From assembly GCF_003472385.1 (NCBI RefSeq), contig NZ_QRLV01000005.1, positions 62,001 through 126,000 of the forward strand: a DNA stretch of 64,000 bases, in the 5' to 3' direction. Shown here piece by piece: positions 37,176 through 46,807 of the stretch. The DNA is from Sutterella sp. AM11-39 (GTDB lineage Bacteria > Pseudomonadota > Gammaproteobacteria > Burkholderiales > Burkholderiaceae_F). How positions within the stretch are numbered: the first letter of the stretch is position 1; the number at the start of each line of letters is the position of its first letter. The position numbers were made by a program, and so were the translations under genes. Below the pieces are notes generated by a model. The model was given only the letters and a program-made list of their open reading frames with translations, had not been told where the DNA came from and ran no database searches.

Positions 37176-37876
37176 TGCGTCTGGAGCAAATTCTTTTTTC
37201 TCAGGGGTTTGGCACGCGTCATGAATGCCGAGGTTTGATCGCGCTCGGACAAGTTGCTGTTAAAGGCGAAGTCGTTGATGATCCCGACGCGGACATTGAT
37301 GTCGAGTCGCTTGACTTTACGGTCAAGGGCGAAACGTGGCCGTATCGGGAAAAGGCTCTCCTGATGATGAATAAGCCTGCGGGCTACGAGTGCTCGCAAA
37401 AGCCGATTCACCATCCGAGCATCATGCAGCTGCTGCCGCCTCCGCTGCGCTGCCGCGGTGTACAGCCGGTGGGAAGGCTGGACGCGGACACCACGGGACT
37501 TTTGATTTTTACCGACGACGGCGCTTTGCTGCATCGTTTGACGCACCCCAAGCGGCATGTACCCAAGCGATATCGCGTGACCTGCAAGCATGCGCCGAGC
37601 GACAAGATGCTTGAGGATTTGGTCGTGGGCGTTAAGCTCAAAGACGAAAAGGAGACGCTTGCCGCCGACGATATCGTGCGTGTGGATGAATACACCATTG
37701 ACATGACGATCACCAGTGGCAAATATCATCAGGTCAAGCGCATGGTTGCCGCAGCCGGCAATCGCGTCGAAGCGCTGCAGCGCATTGCGTTCGGCGCTTT
37801 AAGGCTTCCCGAGGATTTGGCCTGTGGTAAATGGCGCTGGCTTTCCGGCCCGGACGTTTTTTACGACAAGAAATGA
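37175..37876 (+). CDS. rsuA: 16S rRNA pseudouridine synthase, RsuA type
   Basis: A 233-residue pseudouridine synthase of the RsuA/RluB/E/F family. An N-terminal S4 RNA-binding segment (MRLEQILFSQGFGTRHECRGL) is followed by the catalytic Asp motif GRLDADTTGLLIFTDDG and the closing motif ITSGKYHQVKRM. It most likely modifies the position equivalent to U516 of 16S rRNA. The start ATG shares one base with the xth stop, and its stop overlaps the ampG start, so the three genes form a tight operon. Confidence 0.9.
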   Translation: MRLEQILFSQGFGTRHECRGLIALGQVAVKGEVVDDPDADIDVESLDFTVKGETWPYREKALLMMNKPAGYECSQKPIHHPSIMQLLPPPLRCRGVQPVGRLDADTTGLLIFTDDGALLHRLTHPKRHVPKRYRVTCKHAPSDKMLEDLVVGVKLKDEKETLAADDIVRVDEYTIDMTITSGKYHQVKRMVAAAGNRVEALQRIAFGALRLPEDLACGKWRWLSGPDVFYDKK

Positions 37877-39231
37877 CACCCGAGAAGAGCTCTAAAAGAG
37901 AAGGCGGTGCACTATCCTGGCTTGCGATTTACCGTGAGCCGGTTGTTTTGCGCATGTTCTTTGTGGGGTTCAGTTCGGGGCTGCCGCTTTTGTTGGTTCT
38001 GGGAACTCTTTCGTTTTGGATGCGCGAAGTCGGCGTTGACCTTAAAAGCATCGGTTTCATGAGTTGGGTCGGGTTGTGCTGGGGCATGAAGTGGCTCTGG
38101 TCGCCGCTTGTTGACAAATTGCGCATTCCGCTGTTGTCGTCTCGACTCGGACAGCGCCGGGCATGGCTTCTGACGGCGCAAATCGGACTCATCGTTTCGC
38201 TTGCTCTGATGGCCTTTGCGGATCCGGCCAAAAGCCTGACGCTGACGGCCGCTCTGGCGCTCACGACGGCGTTTTTTGGTGCTACGCAGGACATTGCGCT
38301 TGACGCCTTTCGCATTGAAAGCGGTTCGGAAGAAAAACAGGCGGCCTTTGCCGCCACCTATCAGACGGGGTACCGACTGGCGATGATTTGGGCGGGGGCC
38401 GGCGCTCTGGCGATTGCCGCCTTTTTCGAAACGCAGTTCGGGACGGCCGTCGGTTGGAGATCAGCGTATCTTGTGATGTCCGCGAGCATGTTGGTGGGCG
38501 TTGTCACGGTGCTTTTGAGCCCTGAGCCGGAGCAAAGCCGGCGAGTGCATGCACAGACCTATGCAAGTAAGCGCGAGTGGATTTTCGAAGCGATCTGTAA
38601 GCCATTTTTGGATTTCTTCTCGCGTTTTGGCTGGGGTGCGGCAGTGATTTTGGCGTTGATTGCCACCTACCGCATCAGCGATGTGGTGATGGGCGTCATG
38701 GCCAATCCCTTCTATGCGGATTTGGGCTTTTCCAAAGAGGAAGTGGCGGCCGTAAGCAAAGTCTTCGGCTTGATCATGACATTGGTGGGCGCTTTTGCGG
38801 GCGGCGCGATCGCCTCGCGCATCGGTGTCATGCGAACGCTCTTTTTGGGCGGCCTATTGTCGGCTGTGACCAATTTGCTTTTCTCGGCTTTGGCTTTGCG
38901 CGGACACGACACGGCGTTTCTGGTTCTGACGGTGAGTGCCGATAACTTTGCGGGCGGACTGGCTTCTGCGGCTTTCGTGGCCTATCTCTCGGGGTTGACC
39001 AATGTGGCTTACAGCGCCACACAGTACGCGCTATTTTCGTCCGTGATGCTGATTTTGCCCAAGTTTCTGGCGGGCTTTTCCGGTGTGGCGGTGCAGTCGG
39101 TCGGTTACGCGACTTTCTTTACGGCGACGGCTGCCATTGGCGTGCCGGTTTTGATTTTGGTGGTGTTGGCTGGCGTTGTTCGCAAAAAGAAAACGCCGCA
39201 CGAGGCGGCGTCCGGAACAGTTCAAGACTGA
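37873..39231 (+). CDS. ampG: AmpG-type muropeptide permease (MFS)
   Basis: A 452-residue major-facilitator protein with about 12 hydrophobic helices that imports anhydromuropeptides for cell-wall recycling. AmpG hallmarks are the first helix VLRMFFVGFSSGLPLLLV, GFMSWVGLCWGMKWLWSPLVD, FFGATQDIALDAFRIE and GFSKEEVAAVSKVFG. The start ATG at 37873 overlaps the rsuA stop (ATGA). A longer frame to 37831 lies inside rsuA. Recycling proteins such as NagZ or AmpD are not in this window. Confidence 0.9.
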   Translation: MTPEKSSKREGGALSWLAIYREPVVLRMFFVGFSSGLPLLLVLGTLSFWMREVGVDLKSIGFMSWVGLCWGMKWLWSPLVDKLRIPLLSSRLGQRRAWLLTAQIGLIVSLALMAFADPAKSLTLTAALALTTAFFGATQDIALDAFRIESGSEEKQAAFAATYQTGYRLAMIWAGAGALAIAAFFETQFGTAVGWRSAYLVMSASMLVGVVTVLLSPEPEQSRRVHAQTYASKREWIFEAICKPFLDFFSRFGWGAAVILALIATYRISDVVMGVMANPFYADLGFSKEEVAAVSKVFGLIMTLVGAFAGGAIASRIGVMRTLFLGGLLSAVTNLLFSALALRGHDTAFLVLTVSADNFAGGLASAAFVAYLSGLTNVAYSATQYALFSSVMLILPKFLAGFSGVAVQSVGYATFFTATAAIGVPVLILVVLAGVVRKKKTPHEAASGTVQD

Positions 39232-39233
39232 GG

Positions 39234-39881
39234 TTAACGGCGCTTTTTTGCGAAAACAGGTTTCTTCGCGGGCGCCTTCTTGATGTCGTCCTTGCGGGTG
39301 ACTTCCGCGATTTCCTGCACGCAGGCTTCTACGTCTTCGAGAGCTTCGTCGAGGTTGGCAAAGCGAACCTCCGCTGTTGCGTCATCTGCCTCGGCTTCCT
39401 CTTCTGCGTCTTCTTCGTCAGGCGACTCGTGGCGCAGAATGCCAACCAAAGCGGCTTGAATGGCCTTGTTCTGCGACTTCATAAGTTCCGGCCACAGACT
39501 GCAGGCAAAGGCAAAACCATCGGCAAAGGGTGCGAGCGCGGCCAATTCGCCTTCGGGATCGTCCTCATCAATGTCCTCGTCGTAGATGATGGGATCGACA
39601 GGCTTTTCATGCAGAATGCGCGACTCGATGTCAGCGCCGCGGGCCAGCACCAGACGGCGCAGTTCGGCATGTTCGGCGGGATCGGCCAGTTTGGCGCGGC
39701 GATTGCCCGAAGCGTCCAGCACGTAGATGAACCAATCGTCGATGGAGGGCGGGACCTTGAGCAGACACAGCGCCGTGAGAAAGCCGTCGAGCTGATCGGC
39801 TTCCATCGGCACGAAGGGATCGGGCACGGAGGCGAGCAGTTCACCCAGGCGGTCGATTTCGGTGAGAGTCAGAGGTTTCAT
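39234..39881 (-). CDS. UPF0149/YecA-family protein
   Basis: A 215-residue cytoplasmic protein of the UPF0149 (YecA/YgfB-like) family. It shows the characteristic MEADQLDGFLTALCLL near the N-terminus and GFAFACSLWPELM mid-chain. A strongly acidic stretch (about 153-170) and a Lys-rich tail KKAPAKKPVFAKKRR follow, perhaps for nucleic-acid or ribosome contact. No SEC-C zinc motif is seen. It starts three bases after ptsI and is the last gene of the PTS operon. Molecular function is not established. Confidence 0.75.
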   Translation of the reverse strand: MKPLTLTEIDRLGELLASVPDPFVPMEADQLDGFLTALCLLKVPPSIDDWFIYVLDASGNRRAKLADPAEHAELRRLVLARGADIESRILHEKPVDPIIYDEDIDEDDPEGELAALAPFADGFAFACSLWPELMKSQNKAIQAALVGILRHESPDEEDAEEEAEADDATAEVRFANLDEALEDVEACVQEIAEVTRKDDIKKAPAKKPVFAKKRR

Positions 39882-39884
39882 TTT

Positions 39885-41852
39885 TTAAGCGTCTTTAAAG
39901 CTTTGCCAGGGACGGGCACACAGCACTTGGCTTGCCGCAAAGCCGGCAGCCAATTCATCGTGGTCGGCAAAGTATTCCAGAATATGTTTGCGAATGTCCT
40001 GAATCGTGTGCGCACGATGGATGCGGCGCATCAGTGCCGTGGCATCCTGGGCGTTGGCGGCGAGCATGAATTCCTTGATGGGCAGCAGTCGGGCGCTTTC
40101 CATGGAGAAGTGCCGCAGTCCCATCCCCAGCAGCAGGAAGGCGAAGACCGGATCGGCGGCTGCTTCGCCGCAGACACTGATTTCCTTGCCGGCACGGTGA
40201 GCCGTGTTGATGCAGTTGTAGAGCATGGAGAGCACGGCCGGGTGAAGCGGATCGTACAGATAACCTACATCCGGGTCCTCGCGGTCAACGGCCAGAAGAT
40301 ACTGAATCAAGTCATTCGTGCCGACCGAAACGAAGTCCAGACGCTTGAGGAACTGCTTTAAGCAAAGCGCGGCCGAAGGCACTTCCACCATGCCGCCGAT
40401 CTGGATGTTTTCAGCGTATTTGACTCCGCGATCCTTGAGTTCTTCCTGAGCGCGGCGCACGTAGCTGAGAACGATGTCGGCTTCGGTCATCCAGGAGAGC
40501 ATGGGGACCAATAGGCGGACGCGGCCGGTCGCACCGGCGCGCAGAATCGCGCGCAGCTGCGTGAGGAACACGTCGGTGTGGCTCAAGCTGAATCGGATGG
40601 CGCGTCGGCCGAGTGACGGATTGGCGATGGGTTTGTCCGGATCTTCGCCGATCGACTCGAGCGCTTCGCGCGAAGGCAGTTTGTCGCCGCCGAGGTCCAT
40701 GGTGCGGATCGTGACGATCTTGCCGCGCATGGCTTTGACGACGCGTGTATAGGTTTCGAACTGCTCGTCTTCGCTCGGAAAATTCGGGCGGTTCATGAAG
40801 AGGAATTCGGAGCGGAAGAGACCGACGCCGTCGGCGCCGTTGGACATTGCTTCCTTGGCATCCTCGGGCAGAGCAAGATTGGCGAGCAGGCTTACGGCAC
40901 AGCCGTCGGCGGTCACGCAATGCGTGGCCTTGAGCTTGCGTTGACGCAGACGCACCGCATTCATTTTGCGGATGCGCTCGGACATCTGCGGCATACCGTC
41001 CTTTTGCGGATTGACGATGACGATGCCCTTGTCGGCGTCCATCAGCAAAACGTCGTCGGTCTGAATCACTTCGCAGGCGTTGCTTACGTTGACCAGCGTT
41101 GGGATTTCGAGCGAACGTGCCAGAATGGAGGAGTGCGACGTTGCCGCGCCCTTTTCGATGATCAGGCCCGTGATGGATATGTCCTGACGGCGCTTCAGAA
41201 TCAGAATGTCGGCCGGACTGAAATCTTCGGCCACCAGAATGACCGAGCTCTCGCTCATCATGCGCGAGACGGTGTCGGCCGGGCGACGGCGACCGCTCAA
41301 AACGCGTTGCACGCGCTCGATCACTTGCGCGATGTCGTCAATGCGGTCGGCCAGATAGTCATCGTCGATTTCTTCGAAGCTACGGCGAATGTCCTCTAGC
41401 TTAAGCGACAGGGCCCATTCGGCGTTGATCAGACGCTCGCGGATGATGTCCTGGGTTTCCGAGATGATCGAGTCGTCGTTGAGAAGCTGACGGTGCAGTT
41501 CCAAAAAGGCGATGGCTTCCGTCGGCGCGTCTTCCTCGCGATTGAGTTCCGCAATCAGTTCGCCGAACTCCTTGTCGACCGTGTGCACGGCGGCGCGCAG
41601 GCGCGTGAATTCGGCGCGGGTCTGTGTCTTTTCGATTGTAAAGTGAGGAATCTCGAGTTCGCCTTCGGCAAACATCTGCGCGTGGCCGAAGGCGGCGCCG
41701 GGACTAACGGCTGTGCCGCCGAGCGTGACGGGATCCGATTCCGGAGCAGCTTCAGCGCCCGGAGCGATTTCGGTGCCGGTGTCAACTGTTTTTTCTTCCG
41801 CTACGTCGGTCGTCGAGGCAGGGGCAATGTCGTTGAGCAGTTTGTCCATCAT
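39885..41852 (-). CDS. ptsI: PTS enzyme I (phosphoenolpyruvate-protein phosphotransferase)
   Basis: Autophosphorylates from phosphoenolpyruvate and passes phosphate to HPr. The active His240 lies in GAATSHSSILARSLEIP, MDLGGDKLP is the PEP-binding region and the catalytic Cys is in VCGEAAADP. The C-terminal TIM-barrel motif GTNDLIQYLLAVDR is intact. An acidic/Ala-rich N-terminal extension of about 45 residues precedes the usual GTAVSPGAAFG start. Its ATG overlaps the HPr stop. No sugar permease (EIIC) is nearby, so a regulatory PTS is likely. Confidence 0.94.
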   Translation of the reverse strand: MMDKLLNDIAPASTTDVAEEKTVDTGTEIAPGAEAAPESDPVTLGGTAVSPGAAFGHAQMFAEGELEIPHFTIEKTQTRAEFTRLRAAVHTVDKEFGELIAELNREEDAPTEAIAFLELHRQLLNDDSIISETQDIIRERLINAEWALSLKLEDIRRSFEEIDDDYLADRIDDIAQVIERVQRVLSGRRRPADTVSRMMSESSVILVAEDFSPADILILKRRQDISITGLIIEKGAATSHSSILARSLEIPTLVNVSNACEVIQTDDVLLMDADKGIVIVNPQKDGMPQMSERIRKMNAVRLRQRKLKATHCVTADGCAVSLLANLALPEDAKEAMSNGADGVGLFRSEFLFMNRPNFPSEDEQFETYTRVVKAMRGKIVTIRTMDLGGDKLPSREALESIGEDPDKPIANPSLGRRAIRFSLSHTDVFLTQLRAILRAGATGRVRLLVPMLSWMTEADIVLSYVRRAQEELKDRGVKYAENIQIGGMVEVPSAALCLKQFLKRLDFVSVGTNDLIQYLLAVDREDPDVGYLYDPLHPAVLSMLYNCINTAHRAGKEISVCGEAAADPVFAFLLLGMGLRHFSMESARLLPIKEFMLAANAQDATALMRRIHRAHTIQDIRKHILEYFADHDELAAGFAASQVLCARPWQSFKDA

Positions 41853-42118
41853 TCGTCCTCGCCGAACTTCGACTGAAAGAGGGCCACGATAGCTTCGAGT
41901 GCCTCTTTGTCATTGCGCCCGTTGGTGATGATTGTGATTTCATCGCCGCATTTGGCGGCCATGGTCATGACGGCAAGGATGGACTTGGCATCAATGCGTT
42001 TGCCGTTTTTGTCGAGGATGACGGAACAGTCAAACAAACCGGCGGTTTTAGTGATAAGGCCGGCTGGGCGAGCATGCACGCCCAGTTTGTTCGAGACGGT
42101 GATGGTTCTGGACTGCAT
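41849..42118 (-). CDS. ptsH: Phosphocarrier protein HPr
   Basis: An 89-residue phosphocarrier. The active His15 is in GVHARPAG and the regulatory Ser46 in DAKSILAVM. The Ser46 motif would allow control by an HPr kinase, if one exists; hprK is not in this window. It lies between the EIIA gene and ptsI, overlapping the latter, so the three are co-expressed. Confidence 0.95.
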   Translation of the reverse strand: MQSRTITVSNKLGVHARPAGLITKTAGLFDCSVILDKNGKRIDAKSILAVMTMAAKCGDEITIITNGRNDKEALEAIVALFQSKFGEDE

Positions 42119-42152
42119 GAGTGTAGATTTTTTTACCTTGTAGTGCAGCAGG

Positions 42153-42554
42153 TTAGTCTTTTCGGAGTGCGGGCTTGGCCGCCGAAGCGATGCCGGCTTC
42201 GCTCACAACGCGCACAACGTCGGCAAGCGATTCATCTCGGTGCACGATGGCGGTGAGTACCATTGGCAGGTTCATGCCCGAGAGTACCGCCGTGTTGTCG
42301 GCGTGCAACATTGATTCGGCGATGTTGAAAGGCGTAGCGCCGACGATGTCGGTCAAGACCAGGCAGCTGTCGGGGGCTTTGGGCAATTTTTCGTAAATCC
42401 GAGCTCGCCACTCATCCGTATCGGAGTCGGCCGGAATGTCGAATGCTTCCACGCGGTCGGCAATACGGGCGTCATGCGAGAAAACATGCTCGGCACACTG
42501 CTTGAGGGCTCCTGCAAGCGGGGCATGAGCGATAATAAACAGATACGTGGTCAC
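42153..42554 (-). CDS. PTS EIIA domain protein, mannose/fructose type
   Basis: A 133-residue EIIA-Man-family protein with the phosphorylatable His10 in IIAHAPLAGAL and the conserved LTDIVGATPFN. It stands alone without IIB, IIC or IID domains. In betaproteobacteria this EIIA-HPr-EI set acts in regulation rather than transport. It is the first gene of the PTS operon. Confidence 0.9.
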   Translation of the reverse strand: MTTYLFIIAHAPLAGALKQCAEHVFSHDARIADRVEAFDIPADSDTDEWRARIYEKLPKAPDSCLVLTDIVGATPFNIAESMLHADNTAVLSGMNLPMVLTAIVHRDESLADVVRVVSEAGIASAAKPALRKD

Positions 42555-42709
42555 AATAGGCGCTCGAAAGGAACAAAGAGGCGAAAGTCTAGCGCAGGTT
42601 GACGATCGTTACCTGTCCGAGTTCGCAGACGAATTCGGAAATCAGCCCCATTTTAAGTCGAATTGGGCGCTAATAGACTGAAAAAACACAAATTTTCCTG
42701 AGGAAAAAC

Positions 42710-43081
42710 ATGGCTGTACTTGAGTTTCGTTCCCCCGCCAGCGGCGGCTTTTTCATGATGCCGACGACGTTTCAGGGCATTTGCGAAGTGCTTGAACGTC
42801 CCTATTCCGAATCCGGCTGCTGGCTGCCCGAAGATCTCCCTGGTGTGATCGAAAAATTACAGGCGGCGGTGGATCGTGAAAAGGACATGATTGATCAGGG
42901 AAAAAAGCGTGAACGGGAGCGTGAGCTCAAGGGCTACCCCGGCAGTAACCCCTGGCCCGATGAAGAAGAGGAAAAGAAAGCGCTCGAGCATGTGACTTTT
43001 TCCATGCGCGTCTTCCCGCTTCTGGAAATGCTGCGTGCGGCGCAGAAAAGGGGCAAGAAGGTGATGTGGGGCGTTCCTTAA
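42710..43081 (+). CDS. DUF1840 family protein
   Basis: A 123-residue protein of the DUF1840 family, which is largely restricted to betaproteobacteria. The opening strand AVLEFRSPASGGFFMM, the central LPGVIEKLQAAVDREK and the terminal FPLLEMLRAAQKRGKKVMWG agree with it. The Lys/Glu-rich centre (about 64-92) is likely flexible. Function is unknown. ATG 42710 has TGAGGAAAAAC upstream. Its TAA shares the TTAA bases with the convergent trkH stop. Confidence 0.82.
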   Translation: MAVLEFRSPASGGFFMMPTTFQGICEVLERPYSESGCWLPEDLPGVIEKLQAAVDREKDMIDQGKKRERERELKGYPGSNPWPDEEEEKKALEHVTFSMRVFPLLEMLRAAQKRGKKVMWGVP

Positions 43082-44550
43082 GCACGCCAGAAAGAACGCG
43101 TAAAGAGCACAAAGACGGTTACCAGTTCCAAACGTCCGATCAGCATGCAGAAGGTGCACAGCCACAGCTGAGCATCGGTAAGAACCGAGAAGTTGGCGTT
43201 GGGTCCTACTGCGCCCAGGCCAGGACCGATGTTGCAGATGCAGCCGAGCACGGCGCCGAAGGCCGTGGTAGCGTCTAGCCCGGTCAGCAGCAATCCCAGG
43301 AAGGCGAGAACCGTGGTGGCAAGCCACAGCAGCATGAAGCTCAGCGCCGAAAGTACGGTCTTGTCTGCCAGTACTTGACCGTTTAGAACCATCGGGCGCA
43401 CCACGCGGGGTTGAGCTGTGGTGACAAGCTGCAGCGACGTGTATTTCACAAGCATCACGACGCGCAGCATCTTCATGCCGCCGCCGGTGCTCCCGCCGCA
43501 GGTGGCAAAACAGGCCACCACAAACATCAGGATGTAGATTGAAGCGGGCCATTGTGCGAAGTCTTGGCTCGCGTAGCCAGTCGTCGAGATGACGCTGATG
43601 ACGTTAAATGCGGCCAGGCGCAGAGCGTGCAGCGGCTCAAGCGAAGTGTCGCTCATAAGGAGCAGTCCCGTGGCGCAGGCTGTCGTGAGCGCGGCGATGC
43701 TTAGCCACGACAGACACTCTACGTTTTTGAAATAGGCGACAATCGAGCGTTTTTTCCAAGCAAAGAAATGCAAGGAGAAGCTCACGCCGCAAAGGAGCAT
43801 GAAGACTATCGCCACAGCCTCGATATTGGGATTGTTCCAGTGGGCAAAGCTCTCATCGTAGGAAGAAAAGCCGCCGAGACTAACCGTCGTGAACATGTGG
43901 ATGATGCTTTCGTAGGTGTTCATTCCAGCTAGCCGGTAACTTATAAAGCACGCAAATGAAAGCGCGATGTAGATGCCCCACAGGCCCTTGGCCGTATCGG
44001 CGATGCGAGGCGTCAGACGCGACTCCTTCATGGGGCCGGAAAATTCCGCGCGGAAGATCTGCGAGCCGCCCACGCCGAGCATCGGAAGAATGGCAACAGC
44101 TAGCACCAGGATGCCCATGCCGCCGAGCCAGCTCATCATGCAGCGCCAGAAGTTGATTGATTCCGGCAGTTCACTCAAGCCTGAAAGCACGGTTGCACAC
44201 GTCGTCGTGATTCCGCTCATGGATTCGAAATAGGCGTGTGTAAAGGATATGCCTGGAATTTCGAGCATCAGAGGGATGGCGCCGAAAAGCGGCGTGACCG
44301 CCCAAATGATGGTTGCGAGCAAAAAACCGTCGCGCGGCAGTAGTTCTCGCCGATGGCGTTTCGTGAAGACGTAAAGAGTCAGGCCCGTGATCAAACACAG
44401 CACGAAGGCGATCTCAAAGCCGTATGCGGCGCCGTCGTTGTAAAGGCTTGAGACAAAAACCGGCAGCAGAAGCAGACACGCGAAGGCGATCAGCACCGGA
44501 CCGGTGATATTGAGGACGGGTAGCAAAAAGTAGCGTAGGTTCGCAAACAT
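43078..44550 (-). CDS. trkH: Trk potassium uptake membrane subunit
   Basis: A 490-residue K+ channel-like translocator of the TrkH/KtrB family that works with the TrkA gating ring. Four pore-loop repeats are visible: GITTTCATVLSGL, MFTTVSLGGFSSYD, ISVISTTGYASQD and CNIGPGLGAVGPN. About ten membrane helices fit the length. ATG 44550 follows GGAGTCGGC and is 10 bases after the trkA stop; the frame to 44586 overlaps trkA. trkA-trkH co-transcription is clear. Confidence 0.94.
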   Translation of the reverse strand: MFANLRYFLLPVLNITGPVLIAFACLLLLPVFVSSLYNDGAAYGFEIAFVLCLITGLTLYVFTKRHRRELLPRDGFLLATIIWAVTPLFGAIPLMLEIPGISFTHAYFESMSGITTTCATVLSGLSELPESINFWRCMMSWLGGMGILVLAVAILPMLGVGGSQIFRAEFSGPMKESRLTPRIADTAKGLWGIYIALSFACFISYRLAGMNTYESIIHMFTTVSLGGFSSYDESFAHWNNPNIEAVAIVFMLLCGVSFSLHFFAWKKRSIVAYFKNVECLSWLSIAALTTACATGLLLMSDTSLEPLHALRLAAFNVISVISTTGYASQDFAQWPASIYILMFVVACFATCGGSTGGGMKMLRVVMLVKYTSLQLVTTAQPRVVRPMVLNGQVLADKTVLSALSFMLLWLATTVLAFLGLLLTGLDATTAFGAVLGCICNIGPGLGAVGPNANFSVLTDAQLWLCTFCMLIGRLELVTVFVLFTRSFWRA

Positions 44551-44560
44551 GCCGACTCCG

Positions 44561-45970
44561 TCAGAAGAATCCCACATCGACCGCAAAGAGCTTTTCGACC
44601 TGTGGAATCACGCGCTTGCCCGGCACGAAGACGATGACGCGGTCCTCGGGTTCGACGACAACGTCCTTTTGAGCGATGAGTACCTCCGGTTCCTCAATGT
44701 CATCGGTGTCGCGCACCAGAGCGGCGATTTCAACGCCCTCGGGAAGATCAATGTCGGCGATACGCTTGCCGACCACCTTGGAGCTTCTCTTGTTGCCGTG
44801 CGCCACGATTTCAAGCGCTTCGGCAACGCCTCGGCGCAGACTGTGGGCCGCAAGTACGTCGCCGCGGCGCACATGGCGCAACAGCTCGCCGATGGTCGCC
44901 TGCGTCGACGATACCGTCACGTCAATCTGCGTGCCCTGCATCAAGGCGCTGAACGTGTCGCTGTCGGTGAGAGCAATCACGCGGCGGGCGCCCAGTTTTT
45001 TGGCCAGCAATGCGCCCATGATGTTGTTTTCGTCTCGCGAGGACAGCGAAATGAAGAGATCGCAACGATCGACGCAAAGTTCCGTGAGCGCTTCTTCGTC
45101 GGTGAGATTGGCTGTTACCAGTTCCGTGTCTTTTGGAACGGCGGCGGCAAGCGACGTGCAAAGCGCCGCATCTTCGTCAAGGATGGTGATCGTGTAGCCG
45201 CGGCGACCTTCGGGACCGTTTAAAAGACCGGCGAGCTGTACGCCCAGGCGAGCGTTGCCTGCGATCATGATGCGGCGGATGCGCTCTTCATGCTGACGCA
45301 ATTCGCTGATGACGCGGCGCACGTCGCGGCCGGAAGATAGCGCAATGACTTCGTCGCCGCTTTCGATGACGGTTTCCGATGAAATGTCCAGACGACGGTT
45401 GCGACGAAACACCGACACGATGCGTGCGGGTACATGCGGCAGATGTACTGCCAGGTCGCCGATCGGTCGTCCCACCAGCGGACTGCCCGCAACGGCGCGC
45501 ACGCAGAAAAGCACGGCCTTGCCTTCGGCAAAGTCAATGATCTGAAGCGCTTCCGGAAATTCGATCAGACGCAGAAGACTTTCGTTGAGTGCCTGTTCAG
45601 GCCAAATGGTGCTGGTGATCTGAAAGCCTTCTTCGGCAAGAAGGCGCGGATACTGTCGCAGTTCCTGATTGCGGACGCGGGCAATACGGGTCGGGATGTT
45701 GAAAAGCTGAGAAGCGAGCAGACAGACCGCCATATTGGTTTCGTCGTTGGCGGTGACGGCAAGAATCATGTCGGCGTCGTTGGCACCGGCGCTTTCCAGC
45801 ACAGACGGCGAGAGGGCGTTACCGGTTACTCCTCGTAGGTCCAGGCGGGTTTCGAGCGCACTAACCCGTTCGGCATCCTGATCCACGATCGTGATGTCGT
45901 TGGATTCGTTGACAAGGTTTTCGGCAACCGAGCGACCGATGCGGCCGGCGCCGATGATGAGAATGTGCAT
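44561..45970 (-). CDS. trkA: Trk potassium uptake NAD-binding gating subunit
   Basis: A 469-residue cytoplasmic protein with two RCK units. The first Rossmann motif is IIGAGRIGRSVAENL and the second MIAGNARLGVQLAGLL; each is followed by a TrkA-C domain (about 135-215 and 370-455). It binds NAD(H)/nucleotides to gate TrkH. It lies downstream of the NtrYX-like two-component system, a layout repeated in betaproteobacteria. Confidence 0.95.
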   Translation of the reverse strand: MHILIIGAGRIGRSVAENLVNESNDITIVDQDAERVSALETRLDLRGVTGNALSPSVLESAGANDADMILAVTANDETNMAVCLLASQLFNIPTRIARVRNQELRQYPRLLAEEGFQITSTIWPEQALNESLLRLIEFPEALQIIDFAEGKAVLFCVRAVAGSPLVGRPIGDLAVHLPHVPARIVSVFRRNRRLDISSETVIESGDEVIALSSGRDVRRVISELRQHEERIRRIMIAGNARLGVQLAGLLNGPEGRRGYTITILDEDAALCTSLAAAVPKDTELVTANLTDEEALTELCVDRCDLFISLSSRDENNIMGALLAKKLGARRVIALTDSDTFSALMQGTQIDVTVSSTQATIGELLRHVRRGDVLAAHSLRRGVAEALEIVAHGNKRSSKVVGKRIADIDLPEGVEIAALVRDTDDIEEPEVLIAQKDVVVEPEDRVIVFVPGKRVIPQVEKLFAVDVGFF

Positions 45971-46018
45971 ACGATGCCGATCATAAGCCGAGCGGGCGAA
46001 TTTGTCGCCCGCTGCAGC

Positions 46019-46762
46019 TTAGAAGTGATCCGGGTCCGGAGTGCTGTCGTGCGCAAGCGTGTCCTTCAGGGGCGTGTGCTTGTGCAGGTCGCTTCCGAGG
46101 CGCGGAATTTCCAGGTTCAACAGTTTCAGTTTACGGTACAGATGCGTGCGCTCAAGTCCGGCGTGGCGAGCGACCTTCGTCATCTGGCAGTTTTCGTAGG
46201 ACATCAGGCAGGACAGATAGGCCTTTTCGAAGTCGTCGCGCAACTCCTTGAGCGGACGATTGAAGTCGAGCGTGATGTCGGTGCCGGGAATCTTCAGCAC
46301 AGGCAAGGATTCGAGGCGTTGTGGGGCTGGAGCGATTACAACGGGTTCCTGCGATTTTTCCTTTTGCTGCTGGTAGCGCGCAAACGTGTTCTGGCGTTGT
46401 CCCACGACCAGAGCGTGCTCCACCGTCGAGAGCAGCTTTTGCATGGAAATGGGCTTTTCGAGGAACGACAACGCGCCGAAGCGGATGGCTTCGACAGCGT
46501 TTTCGATGGTGCCGTGACCGCTCATCATGACGACGGGGCAGTGCAGCAGTCTGCGTTGTCCCCATTCTTTGAGCAAGGTGATGCCGTCCGTGTCGGGCAT
46601 CCAGATATCCAACAGGATCAGGTCGTACTTGTCCTGCAGCACAAAAACGCGGGCCGCTTCTGCGCTGTCGGCTGTGTAGACGGTATGGCCTTCATCAGTG
46701 AGAATGTCCGAGAGCATTTCTCGGATACCAAGTTCGTCATCGACGATAAGGATTTTTGACAT
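46019..46762 (-). CDS. NtrX-like response regulator without AAA+ domain
   Basis: A 247-residue regulator. The receiver domain has acidic pocket Asp8/Asp9, phosphoacceptor Asp52 (LILLDIWMPD), MMSGHG and the conserved Lys in FLEKPIS. A linker (about 120-170) leads to a Fis-type helix-turn-helix (MTKVARHAGLERTHLYRKLK). The sigma54-activating AAA+ domain of true NtrX is absent (no Walker A, no GAFTGA), so it should not act as an enhancer-binding activator. It follows the NtrY-like kinase by 45 bases and surely pairs with it. The stimulus is unknown; the trkAH neighbours hint at ion homeostasis. Confidence 0.85.
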   Translation of the reverse strand: MSKILIVDDELGIREMLSDILTDEGHTVYTADSAEAARVFVLQDKYDLILLDIWMPDTDGITLLKEWGQRRLLHCPVVMMSGHGTIENAVEAIRFGALSFLEKPISMQKLLSTVEHALVVGQRQNTFARYQQQKEKSQEPVVIAPAPQRLESLPVLKIPGTDITLDFNRPLKELRDDFEKAYLSCLMSYENCQMTKVARHAGLERTHLYRKLKLLNLEIPRLGSDLHKHTPLKDTLAHDSTPDPDHF

Positions 46763-46807
46763 ACTGCTTGCTGTTCAAACTTCCAAAAGCGTGCCCTTGT
46801 TCAAATT

